The notes under the pieces: generated by a model
Seen by the model: the letters and a program-made list of their open reading frames with translations, nothing else
Databases searched by the model: none
What the model was told of the DNA's origin: nothing
In this document: piece after piece, positions 22,699 to 35,355 of the stretch
Position numbering within the stretch: the stretch's first letter is position 1
Layout of the letters: each line of letters starts with the position of its first letter
DNA from: Metaphire vulgaris
Taxonomy: Eukaryota; Annelida; Clitellata; Crassiclitellata; Megascolecidae
NCBI GenBank assembly: GCA_018105865.1
Contig: CM030841.1
Coordinates: forward strand, 12,630,182-12,694,181
Direction of reading: 5' to 3'
DNA length: 64,000 bases
Position numbers and translations under genes: made by a program

Positions 22699-25125
22699 TA
22701 TATATATATATACTATATATATATATATATACTGTGTATATATATATATATATATATACTATATATATTATATACTCTATATATATACTGTTTGAATTTT
22801 TGCGTTTAGTGTTTTGCTTTTTGTGTTTCTGTTATCAGATTGACAGGAATTCCTCCATTTCCAGGCGAATCTGAATTAAGAGAAGCCAATATTAAGGTTA
22901 AACTTGCAGAGGAACAGTTCGAGAACATCGGAAAAGACGGTGAGCGATATTCTTTATCTTCAATGTATGTCTCATTATTTTTACTTGCCTTGTCTCATTG
23001 TTTGGTCATACTTCCTTTCAGCATCGATACTGCAGAGCTCAATTAGTGACTACTGGTGGTGTAAGCAAATTTACTAGTCATGATTTACTTATCACAACTT
23101 GCTTTCGTCTTTCCAATAGTGATGACGACAATAAAACAGGGTGACTGACTGACTGGTTGACTGACTGGCTGGCTGACTGATCTCATTCATCCATGGTCTA
23201 TTGTGAATATTTAGTTAAAGACTGTATGGAACGCATGCTGATTCTGGATCCTGCGCCACGGATGACGGCTTTTGAACTTCTTGATCATCCTTGGATTAAG
23301 GTTCGGCAAAATTTAATCTCGTGAATTCAACTAAGGGGCTGTCCATTAATTACGTCAACAATTTATGGGGGAGGGGGTTTGAAAAAGTTTGACAGTTGTT
23401 GACAGAGGGGAGGGGGGTCAAGAGAATTTGACGTCAACAATTTCACTTTTTACAAATAATCAAAAAATAGGAAATTTCATGGAATACTACTTATTACAAT
23501 GGAAAAAAGCATGACAAAAAAGGTCATCACAACCACATTTTGACACTAGATAAGCAAAACAGGAAAAATGGTAAAAATGGTCATCACCACAAAAATAATA
23601 ACCTTGTTATTGGGACCTGTTGTTGATCTTGGGAGGGTCAAAATTTTTTGACATAATTATAGGGGGTTAACTGAAAGTTGGCAGTTGTTGACAAGGGGGG
23701 AGGGGGTCAAAAATTGCCCAAAAATTGTTGACATAATTAATGGACAGCCCCTAATCTAAAATATCGACAGCACCAGTCTTGTAAATTAGTGCTTATCAAT
23801 GGATACTTAATGTCAATGGTCCTAATAGTAAAATAGTATTTAATGTTGTTAAGTAGTCATTAATTAAAAGAGTTCAAAATAATAAACTGAAATTCAAATA
23901 TAAATTTCAGTATATATTAACGAAAGAATTTTTACCGAGGTATAAGTCAAAATAAAATCAGTACTGATCGTGCAGTAATCAGTGTGTGCACAAAGTGCAT
24001 TAAATCTAATTTAATCAAAACTATATTACCTGTTAGTGCTGGTTATGATAAAGTATTACACCGGGTCAATCTGTTTGTTACCTGTTAAGGGTCGTCCACT
24101 TGATTCCCAGGGTCAGGGTCAGCGAAATGTCCTTGAACTAATGAAGGAATACCGAATAGAGTCAGAATCTGTAAAGTCTGCCACGGATGCAGAACATCTA
24201 GGTCCCACAGAAGTCTCCAAACGCCACGCAAAAGGGAAAAGCCGGAAGCCAAATGACTGCTAAGGTACGACTTCTTTACCTCGAGCGCACATCTACTTGC
24301 AGGTCTGTTTTTTAAAAGTTATATGCCGATAGTGACTGCAATTTGTACTCAGAGACACTAATCATAGATGTTAGATAATAAAGTGATCAGCTTTATACTT
24401 TTACAATTATTTTGGTTCTGCCCTTCAGTGACATAGCCAGCATCCTGTAATGATAGGAGCACCATCACTTATACATGCCAACTTTGCCTAATCGGACAAG
24501 GAACCCTAGTCTGTGACACACTTTCTCTCTCCCAGCAGATTTAAATTAGTCAGTAATTTTATAAAATTTATTCAACATCTACAGTCACTCAGTACATTTT
24601 ATTAATTTACATACAGCTTTCTTAGCCTACAAAAGAAAAGTAGTAAATAACAATTTTTCTGGGAAGCAAGTTATGGAAATCTGCTAAGACTCACAAAGCG
24701 TTAGCATTTATTTATTTATTACAAGTACTGTGTGACAAGATTTCTTTGTGTACCCTGTAAGAAATATCTAACTCGGAAGATGGCTGATTAGCAGTATTTT
24801 GTGCGTTTAGACAAATGCAGGAGCAAGAGGCCTTGTGAAAAATACTAGAGGCGTTTCCTACGTGACGAATCATTCAAGATCTCACACCTCGGCAACAGAT
24901 CTAAATCACACCTCACACATGACCTCGACTCTTTCTCCTGGTGGCATACTAACTGCTCAATCGAGGCAACCAGTTTCTGGCAGGATGTTAAAACCAAGCA
25001 GTAATAGTGCCAGCTCACATTCCAAAGCACGCGAGACCAGCAGAAGTTCAAATGCAAGACTGTCGACTACACTTACACAGAAACCAGTATCGGACGTTGG
25101 CAAGAAAACAAAAGTTGATCGGTGA
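18876..25125 (+). CDS. STK33: STK33-like serine/threonine protein kinase
   Basis: CAMK-group protein kinase. Coding exons: 18876-19100, 19654-19758, 20304-20442, 20607-20689, 21035-21122, 22240-22315, 22839-22939, 23022-23060, 23215-23300, 24111-24264, with a candidate last exon 24821-25125. Seen: glycine loop LGEGSFGVVY, catalytic Lys in CACKIVHKEK, HRDLKLDN, TDFGLS, activation segment end FCGTPMYMAPE, and CDVWAMGIIM. After the kinase lobe, NVLELMKEY matches my recollection of the STK33 tail (NVLEMMKEW), which sets it apart from other CAMKs. Exon 8 (39 nt) is the least certain: phases fit, but its WW end has no clear counterpart. Exon 10 ends TGC TAA G|GTACGA. The TAA at 24261 stops the frame, yet the Ser/Thr-rich exon 24821-25125 joins in perfect phase. 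The protein therefore ends at NDC, or the TAA is an error, variant or readthrough site. An upstream untranslated exon is likely, since an acceptor TATAG precedes the ATG. Confidence 0.88.
19217..19390. repeat. Interrupted (AT)n tract
   Basis: Several AT/TATACA blocks in STK33 intron 1. Confidence 0.9.
20826..20856. repeat. (GT)n microsatellite
   Basis: About 15 GT units in an STK33 intron. Confidence 0.9.
22650..22790. repeat. (TA)n microsatellite with a duplicated flank
   Basis: A long TA tract. The 17-mer TTTGAATTTTTGCGTTT occurs on both sides of it, at about 22631 and 22791, so the tract lies between two copies of the same flank. This suggests slippage or a staggered-repair duplication. 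Confidence 0.85.
23335..23751. mobile_element. Harbinger-like MITE with TAA target duplication
   Basis: 417 bp. Ends GGGGCTGTCCATTAATTACG and, inverted, GGGGCTGTCCATTAATTATG, with TAA immediately outside both. A 3-bp TWA duplication is the PIF/Harbinger habit. Starts 34 bases after the STK33 exon 9 donor. Confidence 0.78.
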
Positions 25126-25529
25126 TCTTTACGTTTTCTATGTAGTTTTTATACAGATTTATGATATTCAGCTGCTAGTCGACAGCAATTTTAGTGATTT
25201 TTATATTAGTGATTTTTTGAGAATATTTTCAGAACATTCCATTATTGGATTTTCAAAGAAACTGTATGGTATATTGCTCTTTGTAGAAAACAATTAGGGT
25301 TTTGCTTAGACAAAGAAACTATGACATGATGTAGTAACAGTAACAGTATTACCTATCTGTTTGTTGGTGTTTGGTTTGTTTATTGTCATTATACTAGGCT
25401 ATGTTTTGGTGACATTACACCTTACAATGCTTACATGTTGCTCTAGTGTTGGGTAAATGAACATGGCAGTAGTTTGTAGTTTGCGCTGCATTAGTAAGCA
25501 GATACTTTGAATAAATAGACTTTGCACTT

Positions 25530-25655
<126 letters not shown>

Positions 25656-26508
25656 TTTATCTAAAGGTAAAAATCTTGATGTTAAATTCTTGTTTTGTTT
25701 TCATCCTGCATATTTACAATCTAAATCATATCAAAGGAAACTTGATTTCAATTATGTGAAAGCATTATCTTTGTGGAGGATTAATTTATAGTCGATTATG
25801 CATTTAATACACTGAATTGATAATTTTTTTTATAAAATAAAATGGTTAAGAAATCAGTTGACAGTGTCAGCTGATAAACTGTTGTGAATCGTATTTACTC
25901 ATCTGTTGTTTTAGAAATTTAGATCATATTATCTTTTGTGATTACAGGTTTTTAACTTAACTGGTAACAATATTATGTCAAAAGTACATTTACAAAACTT
26001 TTTGCATCTTTCATTTATCTCTTATCATTATTAATAATGAAGGGTAGAACAAAAAAATGAATTGGGCAAACTATCGTGGTTGTAAATTTAATTAGAAAAT
26101 AAGTCTATGCAATATTTTGCATCTCAAAATGCTGGTAAGCACTTTGAGAGATGCAAAAAATGCACTTACTTATGGTGATTTAGGCAAATACACAGCAAAA
26201 TAATTGTACTTTTCCATCAACAAGGCCAAACTGTTAACTATTAAAGGCAAACCAAAATTCTTATGTGAAGCATGTTTTATGGAGGCTGACATATTCAACA
26301 TTAATAAATTGAAAACATGTATTAGATAGGCCAGCATATTCCCATCATATCTGATCTTCTGTTCTGCTACTTTAACTTTAATCTGCCAACAAAACAACCT
26401 TTAAAAAATATGACTTGCAAACTTTTGTTTCGTCTCAAATGAAAAGATATGCAGGTAGTTCAATCTAACTGTCAATAGTTTATGAAACAAGATTTTAAAG
26501 TATATATA

Positions 26509-29500
26509 TTAAGCTATTTTATCTTCTTCTGTTGCTTTTCCTTTTACTTCTTTCATTTTCTTTGTGCCTTTATTTCTTACTTCTTTATCGGAACTACTCT
26601 TCTTCCGCTTTCTTTCAGTTTTGACATCCTATAAATTGCAAAGAAAAATCGAAATATTACAAAATGTTTTAATATTCATACATTTAATTACATAATTAAG
26701 TACAATCAGTCAACTTCTGTGGTGCCAATATCATAAATGCCCAGGGCATCAGCCGATGGAACACCAAATCCAATCTGAAGCGTTAGGATATATATAGAAC
26801 TACCTCGGCTTCAAGAATCAATCTTTTCTTCTTGTTGATTTCTCGTCTCTCACCAAAGTCTTCCTCTTCTAAACGCTGATAAACAAAAGAGATTGTAAAT
26901 AAAACTAGATACTACGTGTAGTGTATTTTAATCAGCATTTAAAATAAAAAACTAAAATAATAATAAAGCACAAGATTTAAGTTGTTTCGTAACATTACTT
27001 CATAAACAGCATTTATTTCTATATGTCATACACTGTACATACGTGCTTGGCAGCCCATGCATGTTATATAATATCACGGAACTATTATTGTGAAATGCAT
27101 TCATGGCAATGTCATGATATTTTACATCTCTATGCCAGAGTAACAAAACATGTTCAGTCAAAGATGAAAGATGATGCAATTCGTTCTTTAAAGCAAAAAT
27201 AGAGCTCTCACGCAATCAAAGAAAACTAGAATCTCACAGTTTTAGCATCATTTACTGCAGCCATTACTTCGACAGCGATTTTTGCCACACTCCGTTCATC
27301 AACTTCATACTTCGTAAGCTGCTTACCTATACAGTTAAATGGCAGAGTGTAAATGGACACAGTTGATCAGTAGTTCACTAAATCCACGATCAAAAATAAG
27401 GACTGGTAAATCTGCTCAAATAGATTCAGAGTTACAAATGCATAATACTTAAAATTTTACAGAGAAAACTGCAGTAAAGTATTAAGAAAAAGAGAATAGT
27501 GAATGAGATCGACGAAGTTGAATACAAGCAAAAAACTAAGTAAAAAACTTGCCAATTGCATCTTCAATTGCCACAAGTCGGTTCTTGTGACATACATCGA
27601 ATGCTGTTACAAGTGTAATAGCCATACCACCACGACCTACAAGGAACAATTTCATCTAGTAAATATTCTCATCACAAAGAATACACTCATTACAATTCTT
27701 TCAATTCTTCTTCTTCTAGCATATGCCTTTCTTTCGCAGCCATTCAACAGCATCAGGTTGAGCCTGATGCAGAGTTTCAAGTCCTCCTTTGAATCTGGAG
27801 AGTCATTGTTGTTCATAGTCTGTTGCCGCAGGGGCAGGTCGGGTCACCCTCTGGTTCCCCAGCGGTGGAGCATAGCAGAGCACTGACCATGGCCTGTTTG
27901 ATAGCAATTGAGGTGGACCCAAGCATAGCGTAATAGGTCGAAGCTGGGTTGGCACTTCTTTCAATAATAATAATTAATACATTGATTGAATTACAATTTA
28001 TCATAAACAATTCTCAAACTCTGATGTCAAAGACTGGGTCTTCCATATCATGAACTTTCAATGAGGACAAATACATCTATAGTTTTAAACTAAAAGCATT
28101 GCTTTTTAATATCGTACAAAGATTAAGTAGCCTTATCAAATTCCTAAAGCTCCAAATTTTGAGGAAATTACTGAAAAAGAATTACAACTCCTCAGCAAGT
28201 AATGAATTTGCATTTCCATTTTTAGTGTTGAGTAGTTCAATAACATGATATAATAGATACCACTCAAGTGTTGCTACAGCCTGAAGACGGGGATTCTCAT
28301 ATAGCTTGTTAGGTCTGGGTCCATTTCATACCTCACATCATTTTTGCAAGTCCTTACTTTTAAATTAATTTCAAAAACAAGATAACATGCATCAATGCAT
28401 AATTAATTTTCTTAGGCCTTCAACAGAAAACCCTGACCGCTATACCAGTTAGAAAGTCCATGCAACAAAACATCAAATGACCATCACCAAATTGCACCAG
28501 CAGCAAAAGGGAACCATCAATGTTATATTATCAGAACACCGTTTTATTATGACACAGAAATTACAACAAAAAAATGGCACAATTTCAACCTGCTCTGGCG
28601 GTACGCCCTACTCGGTGGATGTAGGTCTTTGTTTCCCATGGAACATTGTAATTTATAACCAGATCGACTTGTGGAATGTCAAGACCCCTTCAAAGTCATA
28701 CAAAATGTCCAGAAATTAAATATAGAAAATAAGAAAACTGACAATAATTAGAATACACTGTGTTTAGTTTCTGACATTTTTTTTCAAAGTAAATTGTTAA
28801 AAAGTCAATTGAGCAAAAACATGAACCACAAAAGGTTTGTTTCTTTGCATTATCAAATCAACGACCTAACAGTTTGCAGCGAGACATAAGAACAGCAAAG
28901 AAATTAAAGCTAAAACATCAAAGTTAAGAGATTTACAACTCAATTTAATTTATAAACAACCACAATAAATGGACATTTCCACGCACCTGCTGCCAACATC
29001 AGTAGCCAGTAGAATTTTGACCTGATTAGATTTGAATTTGGTCAGTGCAGACAATCGCAATTTCTGTGATATTTCAGAATGCATGGTGGCACATTCTATG
29101 CCAACCTCCAAGAAGGCAAGGCCCAATATCTGGCAAAGCCTGTAAACAGTTATTTAAGCAGAAACGATTTATTATGTACCTTATTAAATTCATCATAATT
29201 ATTTTATTTCTGACAACAGTGCAAGGGTTAAAATGAGTGAACACATTAACCCTTAAACTACCCGAACCAAATATACTCGGTTACATTGCATATAGTTAAA
29301 AAGTAATTGGTGGTTTATGGGTTAAACAATCAAGATCTAAAATCATTCAGAAAACTTCCTAAGCCAGACACCAGTCAATCACTAGTATACTCACTTGCAC
29401 GTAGGAACAAAAATGAGGACCAGGCTATTTTTATGCATTTCAGCAAAGCTGTTAACAATGTAGACTAAATAAGGATTTTTCATATCAGGCGGTACAAAGA

Positions 29501-32167
29501 TGTATCTTTCATCCAATGTTTCCACCGTAGCCACACTAAAAACACACAGAAGATGACCAACATCATCAGTTAAGCCAATATGATTACAATAAGAAGAATA
29601 TAACAACTAGTAAAATATCAGTGAAAATTACTTTATTCATACTACAAAAGTCAGATTAACTTTTGGATGCAGACAACAGAATGGGATAGGACATATATTC
29701 TCAGTGGGAACTATTTACTTGGAAGAGCAATAGAGACAAATGAGAAGGAAAAGAAACTGCAAGGACAACCAAAAATGATGACATGTGACTGGTTGTGCGA
29801 TGAGGAAAAGAAAATTCCATAAACAAGCATTCCATCCCAATGAAAAGAGCACAAGAGAAAGAATGACAACAACACTGGATTAAGCAATGTATTGAAAGAT
29901 AAGGCAACAATGATGATGATGAAGAAGATGATGAAGAAGATAAGTCAATAAAAAATAAGTAACACCTACTCGGATTTTGACGTCCAGACGTATGGTTTGT
30001 TGACAGAAACTTTGGCTACTTCTGCAAGTGTCTCAGTAAATGTAGCACTGAAAAACAAAGTCTGACGCTTCTGAGGAAGCTGAGAATAGATAAGTTTTAG
30101 ATCTTCTCGATAACCTTGCTCCAGCAATCGATCTGCTTCATCTAAAACCTTCAAAGACACAAAAACAAAAAACAAACAAGAATCAAAACTCAAAAACAAA
30201 TCATGACATATAATCTCTTCTCATAGTTTTTAAAAAAATGTCTCTTGTAATTGATTCCAAGTTTTTTTTTAAACCGATGTTTAAGTCATATCAGTAATAA
30301 CATCAGTGAAGTAATAACAATTCAAACATGTCTAAATTACTGTTGATGCTTCACAATCAAATTGTCACTGATGCTTCTTTATTGTGGACAAAATTATGCT
30401 AACACTGAATAGTAAGAAACTGAAGCTAAAGTAGTCAAACTGCACATACTAGGAACTGTATCATATTAAGATTCATCTTGGTTTCCATTCGAATGTGATC
30501 AGCCAGTCGTCCTGGAGTTGCAATTATTATGTGAGGACTGTTGGTTAGATCGATTCCTTGTTGAACATGATCTGATGAAAACACAGATATGTTCAAATGA
30601 AATGCAAATGATATAAATAATTCCCTTGGTCGTGGATTAAAGAAATAAAGATTAGAAATGAAGATCATGGCACTAAGTCGGGCGAAAAAGCAGTCATATA
30701 TGAAGAAAGCATACTCAAAATGCAGAAAAACTGATGACATTTGCTTGACTTACCCATCCCACCGGTAACAACGATGCACATGAGATGCAGTGGCTGACCT
30801 AGCACCGAGAAATGCGTCTGAATCTGATAGGCCAGTTCTCTAAAGCATCAAATATATTCCCATGTTCTAGATCAAAAGCAAATTTCAAAACAGCAAGCAT
30901 ACATAACGCTCTGGCATCAATGTCCTTGGCCGCTCTTTCTGAACTTTTCCTTTTATCTTTCCTTCTAGAACTTCTCTTAGTAGGCATGATTCTTCTCTCA
31001 GAACATGCCCTATCCACTTCTTTTGTCTTGTAAGAGTAGTGCTTATTAGGCTTTTCTTCTCTTCTATCCTCTTTCTGACTTTTCTATTCTTTGCCAGATC
31101 CACATTTCAAATGCCTCTAGTCTCTCTTTATGGCTTCCTTCCTGAACATCCACATTTCTGATCCATAGATTGTCACTGGCCAAATCAGTGTTTTGACCAG
31201 TCATTGCTTCAGACTTTGGCTAAAATTCCTCCCAAGTAGTTTTCTTCTGTTTGTAAAGGCTTCTTTCCCCATGGCAATTCTTCTCCTTATTTCTTTATGA
31301 CACTTGGAATTTGTATCAAGCAGACTTCAAAGATAGAAGAATTCTTCCACCTGTTCTATTTCCACTCCATCAATGAATATTTTCATTTCTCCACCATGTC
31401 TGCTGATTTTCATTGCCTTTGTCTTCTTTAAATTGATTTTCATTCCATAATCCTTTGATGTTGCATTAAGAGAGTTCATCAACCACTGAAATCCATGGTT
31501 GGTGTTTGCCATATAGTTGCCTGGTCACCAGCAAATCGTATGTCCCTTATCCTTTGCAAGTTCTTGAGTACTTAAATATTAAATAATTTGCGCAGGTTCA
31601 ATTGGATTACCTGTATTTGGCATGCATTGTAATAGCCTTAAAACTTGCTTTTACACTGAAACTGTACATTTATTTTAACTAGTCACAGAGACACTCCTGA
31701 AGTCAGCATTATACACTGTTATACAGCTAGGCTGTTATTATACAGATACTCCTGGAGTCATCATTGACTTCATGGACTAGTAAGTACTACCTTGTCGGGG
31801 TGAGAATAAGGGCACATGTGGCTCTGGGATCCTCTGCCAAAGACTGCAAAATCGGCAGGGCAAATGCCGCTGTTTTCCCACTGCCGGTCTTATCACATCC
31901 AATGCAATTCTTTCCTGAAAATGTAATGGTACTCATATAAATGCAGCGTAAATACGTCTAAACTATGAACAGAATAATCAACTTGTTCACCAATGCAGAC
32001 TTTAAGAAGTTAATCTTGAACATTCAAAATAATTCAATGGCGACCGTATTCCACCTATGATGGGCATGACTACACCCACGATGTTGAATAGTTTCAAAGT
32101 AAAGTTTAGAAAGAGTAATTTGGCTTAAAGTAGTGGTAGGATTCCTGCCATGCAATCATCAACATCG

Positions 32168-32217
<50 letters not shown>

Positions 32218-32285
32218 GTAAATGAATATAGGTAAACATTGCCTTGAGTGCCCTAAATTCCACACTACCTTCAGAATTCTATACA

Positions 32286-32350
<65 letters not shown>

Positions 32351-32866
32351 CGACCGTCGACCGATGTCAAGTGCATAATCAAAGACGATGTATAAGTCTG
32401 TTAGTTAAGTATTAAAGTACAGGGTGCTATATAAAGTAAGTTAGTTATGTAGTAGTCATAGATGTGCGGATCCAAAAATTGTATGTATGTGTGTGTATGT
32501 GTGTGTTTGTTTGTGCGCGACACTGTGCTTTGCCAGTTGTCAGGGTCCGCGGATAATCCGCGTCCACCAGTTATTTGATATTTGAGTCCCCCCGAGGTCC
32601 GCGGATTCATTAAATCATTGCGCATCTGAATTCTCCTGTGGACCTATTCGCGACCCGCACATCTCTGGTAGTAGTCGCCGTAATATCGCTCGGTAGGAAA
32701 CGAGGCTCGTTACTCGCCTTTCAGAATTTCTGGAAATGAGATTCGTCTGAACTGTGGTCGGTCGTTTTATTCCGACGACTTTACACTGTTTAACCAACCA
32801 ATCGCTCAGACCGAGCTCCTCGAAAGAGTTCGATGAAGCACGTTTATTGTTGATCGTCTTAGACAT
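26509..32866 (-). CDS. DDX49: DEAD-box RNA helicase DDX49 (yeast Dbp8 type)
   Basis: ATP-dependent RNA helicase of the nucleolus, acting in small-subunit pre-rRNA processing. Twelve exons, listed 5' to 3' on the minus strand: 32866-32714, 31914-31791, 30839-30754, 30571-30450, 30148-29970, 29535-29395, 29139-28987, 28687-28590, 27636-27553, 27326-27238, 26875-26804, 26628-26509. Seen in order: Q-motif region ([12 protein letters not shown]...PTTVQ), motif I DKTGSGKT, Ia TPTRELA, Ib TPGRLADH, motif [13 protein letters not shown], motif [23 protein letters not shown], and motif [15 protein letters not shown]. The tail is Lys-rich ([10 protein letters not shown]). All junctions match phase except exon 1 to exon 2, which is off by one base. 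The intron after exon 9 has a GC donor (GCAAGT). An alternative upstream in-frame ATG exists at 32914; 32866 gives an N-terminus of more usual length. Confidence 0.92.
27765..27965. repeat. Unclassified GC-richer insert in a DDX49 intron
   Basis: About 200 bases (CAGGTTGAGCCTGATGCAGA...GAAGCTGGGTTGGCACTTC) stand out by base composition from the AT-rich intron. They end next to AATAATAAT. Possibly a SINE with an AAT tail, but no second copy is in the window. Confidence 0.35.
30850..31560 (-). mobile_element. Non-LTR retrotransposon ORF2 fragment
   Basis: The minus strand reads [39 protein letters not shown], then [17 protein letters not shown] and [20 protein letters not shown]. This is the palm-to-thumb part of a LINE reverse transcriptase and its C-terminus. 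Several stops and frameshifts. Sits in DDX49 intron 2 in the gene's sense orientation. Confidence 0.82.
32162..32216. repeat. (ATC)n microsatellite
   Basis: About 17 ATC units in DDX49 intron 1. Confidence 0.95.
32289..32348. repeat. (AT)n microsatellite
   Basis: About 29 AT units in DDX49 intron 1. Confidence 0.95.
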
Positions 32867-33199
32867 TTTCTCCGTAGAATCTAATAATCCTATATTTAAA
32901 TCTATGATTTTCATGTAGACATGTACACATCCATAGACTGGTCCATGGGGGTCACATCGAATTCGTCAGAGACACTGTTTCTATTTTCATAGTCTATCTT
33001 GCTGATTCTCACTCCCACTCTGGCTGATCTCTGAAATTGACATTGCTCAAGATAGAAGAGTGGTAATATCTTTGGGCAGGCAGTGCCAGGCACGCCGACG
33101 GAACGAGTTCAATCCTGTAGGCAGACTCAGCTTTAATCGCTAGAGGGCGGTAGTAACATCAAACTGAGTAGCAATGGCAACATTGCGAAAGTAACCATG

Positions 33200-33345
33200 G
33201 GTTCGGCGGAAGAGGCTGGCCACCGTCCACCGATGTATGGCTTAGCCACCTATGGGCTGATGGCCACAAAATACGGGGATCAGCACCGGACATCATAGGC
33301 ATTGAGCCTACGGGTGAAACCTTTACTTTACTTTTACAGGTCACC
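33200..33345 (+). mobile_element. SINE 3' body with CTTTAC tail
   Basis: Reads ATGGCTTAGCCACC...GGGGATCAGCACCGG...GAAACCTTTACTTTACTTTT, collinear with the minus-strand copy at 17770-17890. Confidence 0.6.
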
Positions 33346-33739
33346 AGAAACTTCGGCTATAGCTATTTCAACGGTAGATTAGGCGCTTAATAATAAACAG
33401 CCTCTACAATATTTGCCACAAAAGCGCTATAGAAATTCACGAGATTTTACTGACTTCTTTACTCATGTCACTATAGGGAGCCATGATAGCTTCACCGAAG
33501 TCATCCGATCAAACGAGATTCCTGAAGAGTGCATGTGGAGTTTCATATTATATACTAGTATAGCTACTGTTGTGCTGCTTTCGGGGCGCTAAGTTCACGA
33601 AATTTTGCTTCGAACTTTTTACCCTCAGATTTTCCAACTTTTAGATTTTCCAGCAGTCACAAATTTCAACATCTATAATTATTTACCCTCGCTCCATCAT
33701 TTTCAATGACGTCACTGGACTTGCATAATACAGAGGTAA

Positions 33740-34051
33740 CAGAGGCGTAGCGAGGGTATCCGGCGCCAGGGGCAAAGTGTACCGTTGGCGCCGGCCCCCA
33801 ACACTGCTGAGGAGCAAAAACAGGTCGTCACATCGTTCGATATCTCTCGGCGCCCCTCAACTCTCTACGGTGCCCAGGCCTCTCCTTATACTCCTGACGA
33901 GCAAAAAAGGTCGCCGCACCTGTTTAAAATTCTTCTTATTTATTATTTATATTTAACTGTTTACTTTAACTTACCCCAAAAACGATTTTGACGCCTCCTC
34001 ACCTCGGCGCCCGGGACATATGCCCTCATCTGCCCCCTCGCTACGCCTCTG
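33740..34051. mobile_element. MITE, CAGAGGCGTAGCGAGGG family
   Basis: Inverted ends CAGAGGCGTAGCGAGGG and CCCTCGCTACGCCTCTG. No convincing 8-bp duplication (AGAGGTAA / AGAGTCTT). Related to 35704-35959 and 7664-8090. Confidence 0.75.
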
Positions 34052-34322
34052 AGAGTCTTTAGCCCAATATCCTCTAATCTGAGGGTACTTATTATATTGT
34101 AGCAGAGGTGGCCATGCAAACTACGGCTCTTCTAGCAGAATTGGCGGCTCGCGAAAAGTTTAATAAATAAAATTTAAAATCAGATTAACAGATCAACAAA
34201 AGCATACCAAATGTCACATGACAATAATAAGTTTTCTTTTGCCAATGTTATCTTAGGTCCCATAAAATTAGCAGCAGAAGTTTAATGAAATTTTGCAAGG
34301 AATTGGATCACACAGCTTCGTC

Positions 34323-34638
34323 CAGTGGCGCAACGTGGGAGGCGAGGGGGCAATTTACAGAAAGCCCTCCCGGACCCTGGAAGAAGGGGGCCCCCGAACT
34401 TCCCGAAGAGTGGTTGCAGCTTACTAAATAATGATTTATTTTTACATTTTACTACTATTTCAATATTGCTGCTACAAAGTGAGTAATTATCTGAATTTGG
34501 GAGTAAACCTTATTTTTAGAATAGTGTAATCTATGTTAGCCCATAGGGGCCCCATATCCTAGGGACCCCCATATCCTATAGATCGGCCCCGATATCAAGG
34601 ATGTCCTCTGAGACCCCGAAAGCCACGCTACGCCACTG
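34323..34638. mobile_element. hAT-type MITE with perfect 8-bp target duplication
   Basis: Ends CAGTGGCGCAACGTGG and CCACGCTACGCCACTG, flanked by GCTTCGTC on both sides (34315-34322 and 34639-34646). Confidence 0.9.
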
Positions 34639-34886
34639 GCTTCGTCTTCGTGTCTACAGTTAGGCCTATTATTGTGGCGATGTGGTGCCCAAGGTTTTGA
34701 AAATTGTCATTTACGGCTCAAACCTTCTATGGGTTTGACCACTAATTACTGTATTGTAGCCTATGAAAAAGTTTATTTGCTTACTTATTTTCATGAAATG
34801 CGTCATAAGGTGTAATTGTTTCATAAATTAGCTTTTGTCGCTTACGGCAATGTAGGGCCTATACAGCGTTTATATATAGCATGCAT

Positions 34887-34889
<3 letters not shown>

Positions 34890-34940
<51 letters not shown>
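34890..34940. repeat. (TA)n microsatellite
   Basis: TA tract that abuts the MITE at 34942. Another TA tract (35113-35156) abuts its other side, so the element probably landed inside one TA array. Confidence 0.9.
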
Positions 34941-34941
<1 letters not shown>

Positions 34942-34944
<3 letters not shown>

Positions 34945-35108
34945 TGGCGGCTCTAGGATTTGGCAAGTGGGGGCCGTTGGGGGCAACTTCTAATCATGGG
35001 GGCCAACCATTTGTTGTTTAATGTATGTAGCATTAAGTATAGGGTCCCAACTGGGGGCAGGCTCTCAATAGGGGCACGGGCCCCTGGCCCCCAGTGGAGC
35101 CGCCACTG
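34942..35108. mobile_element. MITE, CAGTGGCGGCTC family, inside a TA array
   Basis: Ends CAGTGGCGGCTCTAG and GGAGCCGCCACTG. Same family as 43561-43710, 45597-45777 and 50115-50302. The interior motif CAACCATTTGTTGTTTAATG is shared with the 43561 copy. Confidence 0.8.
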
Positions 35109-35110
35109 GT

Positions 35111-35159
<49 letters not shown>

Positions 35160-35165
35160 GGTGTG

Positions 35166-35319
35166 CAGCGTTGGAGTTGCCGGAGGCAGGGGTTGGGGTC
35201 AACTAACGAAGTGTTCTTTGCAACCCTCCCAAAAATCGCATATCGGTTACACGCAGCTTCTATCATTCATTGAATTTCAGCCCTCAACCCCCCGCTCAAA
35301 TTTCACAACTCCGACACTG
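35166..35319. mobile_element. hAT-type MITE with perfect CCGGTGTG duplication
   Basis: Ends CAGCGTTGGAGTTG and CACAACTCCGACACTG. Target duplications at 35158-35165 and 35320-35327. Sister copy at 41711-41863. Confidence 0.9.
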
Positions 35320-35321
35320 CC

Positions 35322-35322
35322 G

Positions 35323-35355
<33 letters not shown>

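Noticed and set aside
32162..32216. CRISPR-like regular repeats (also at other trinucleotide arrays)
   Set aside because: Simple trinucleotide repeats with no spacers in a eukaryotic intron.
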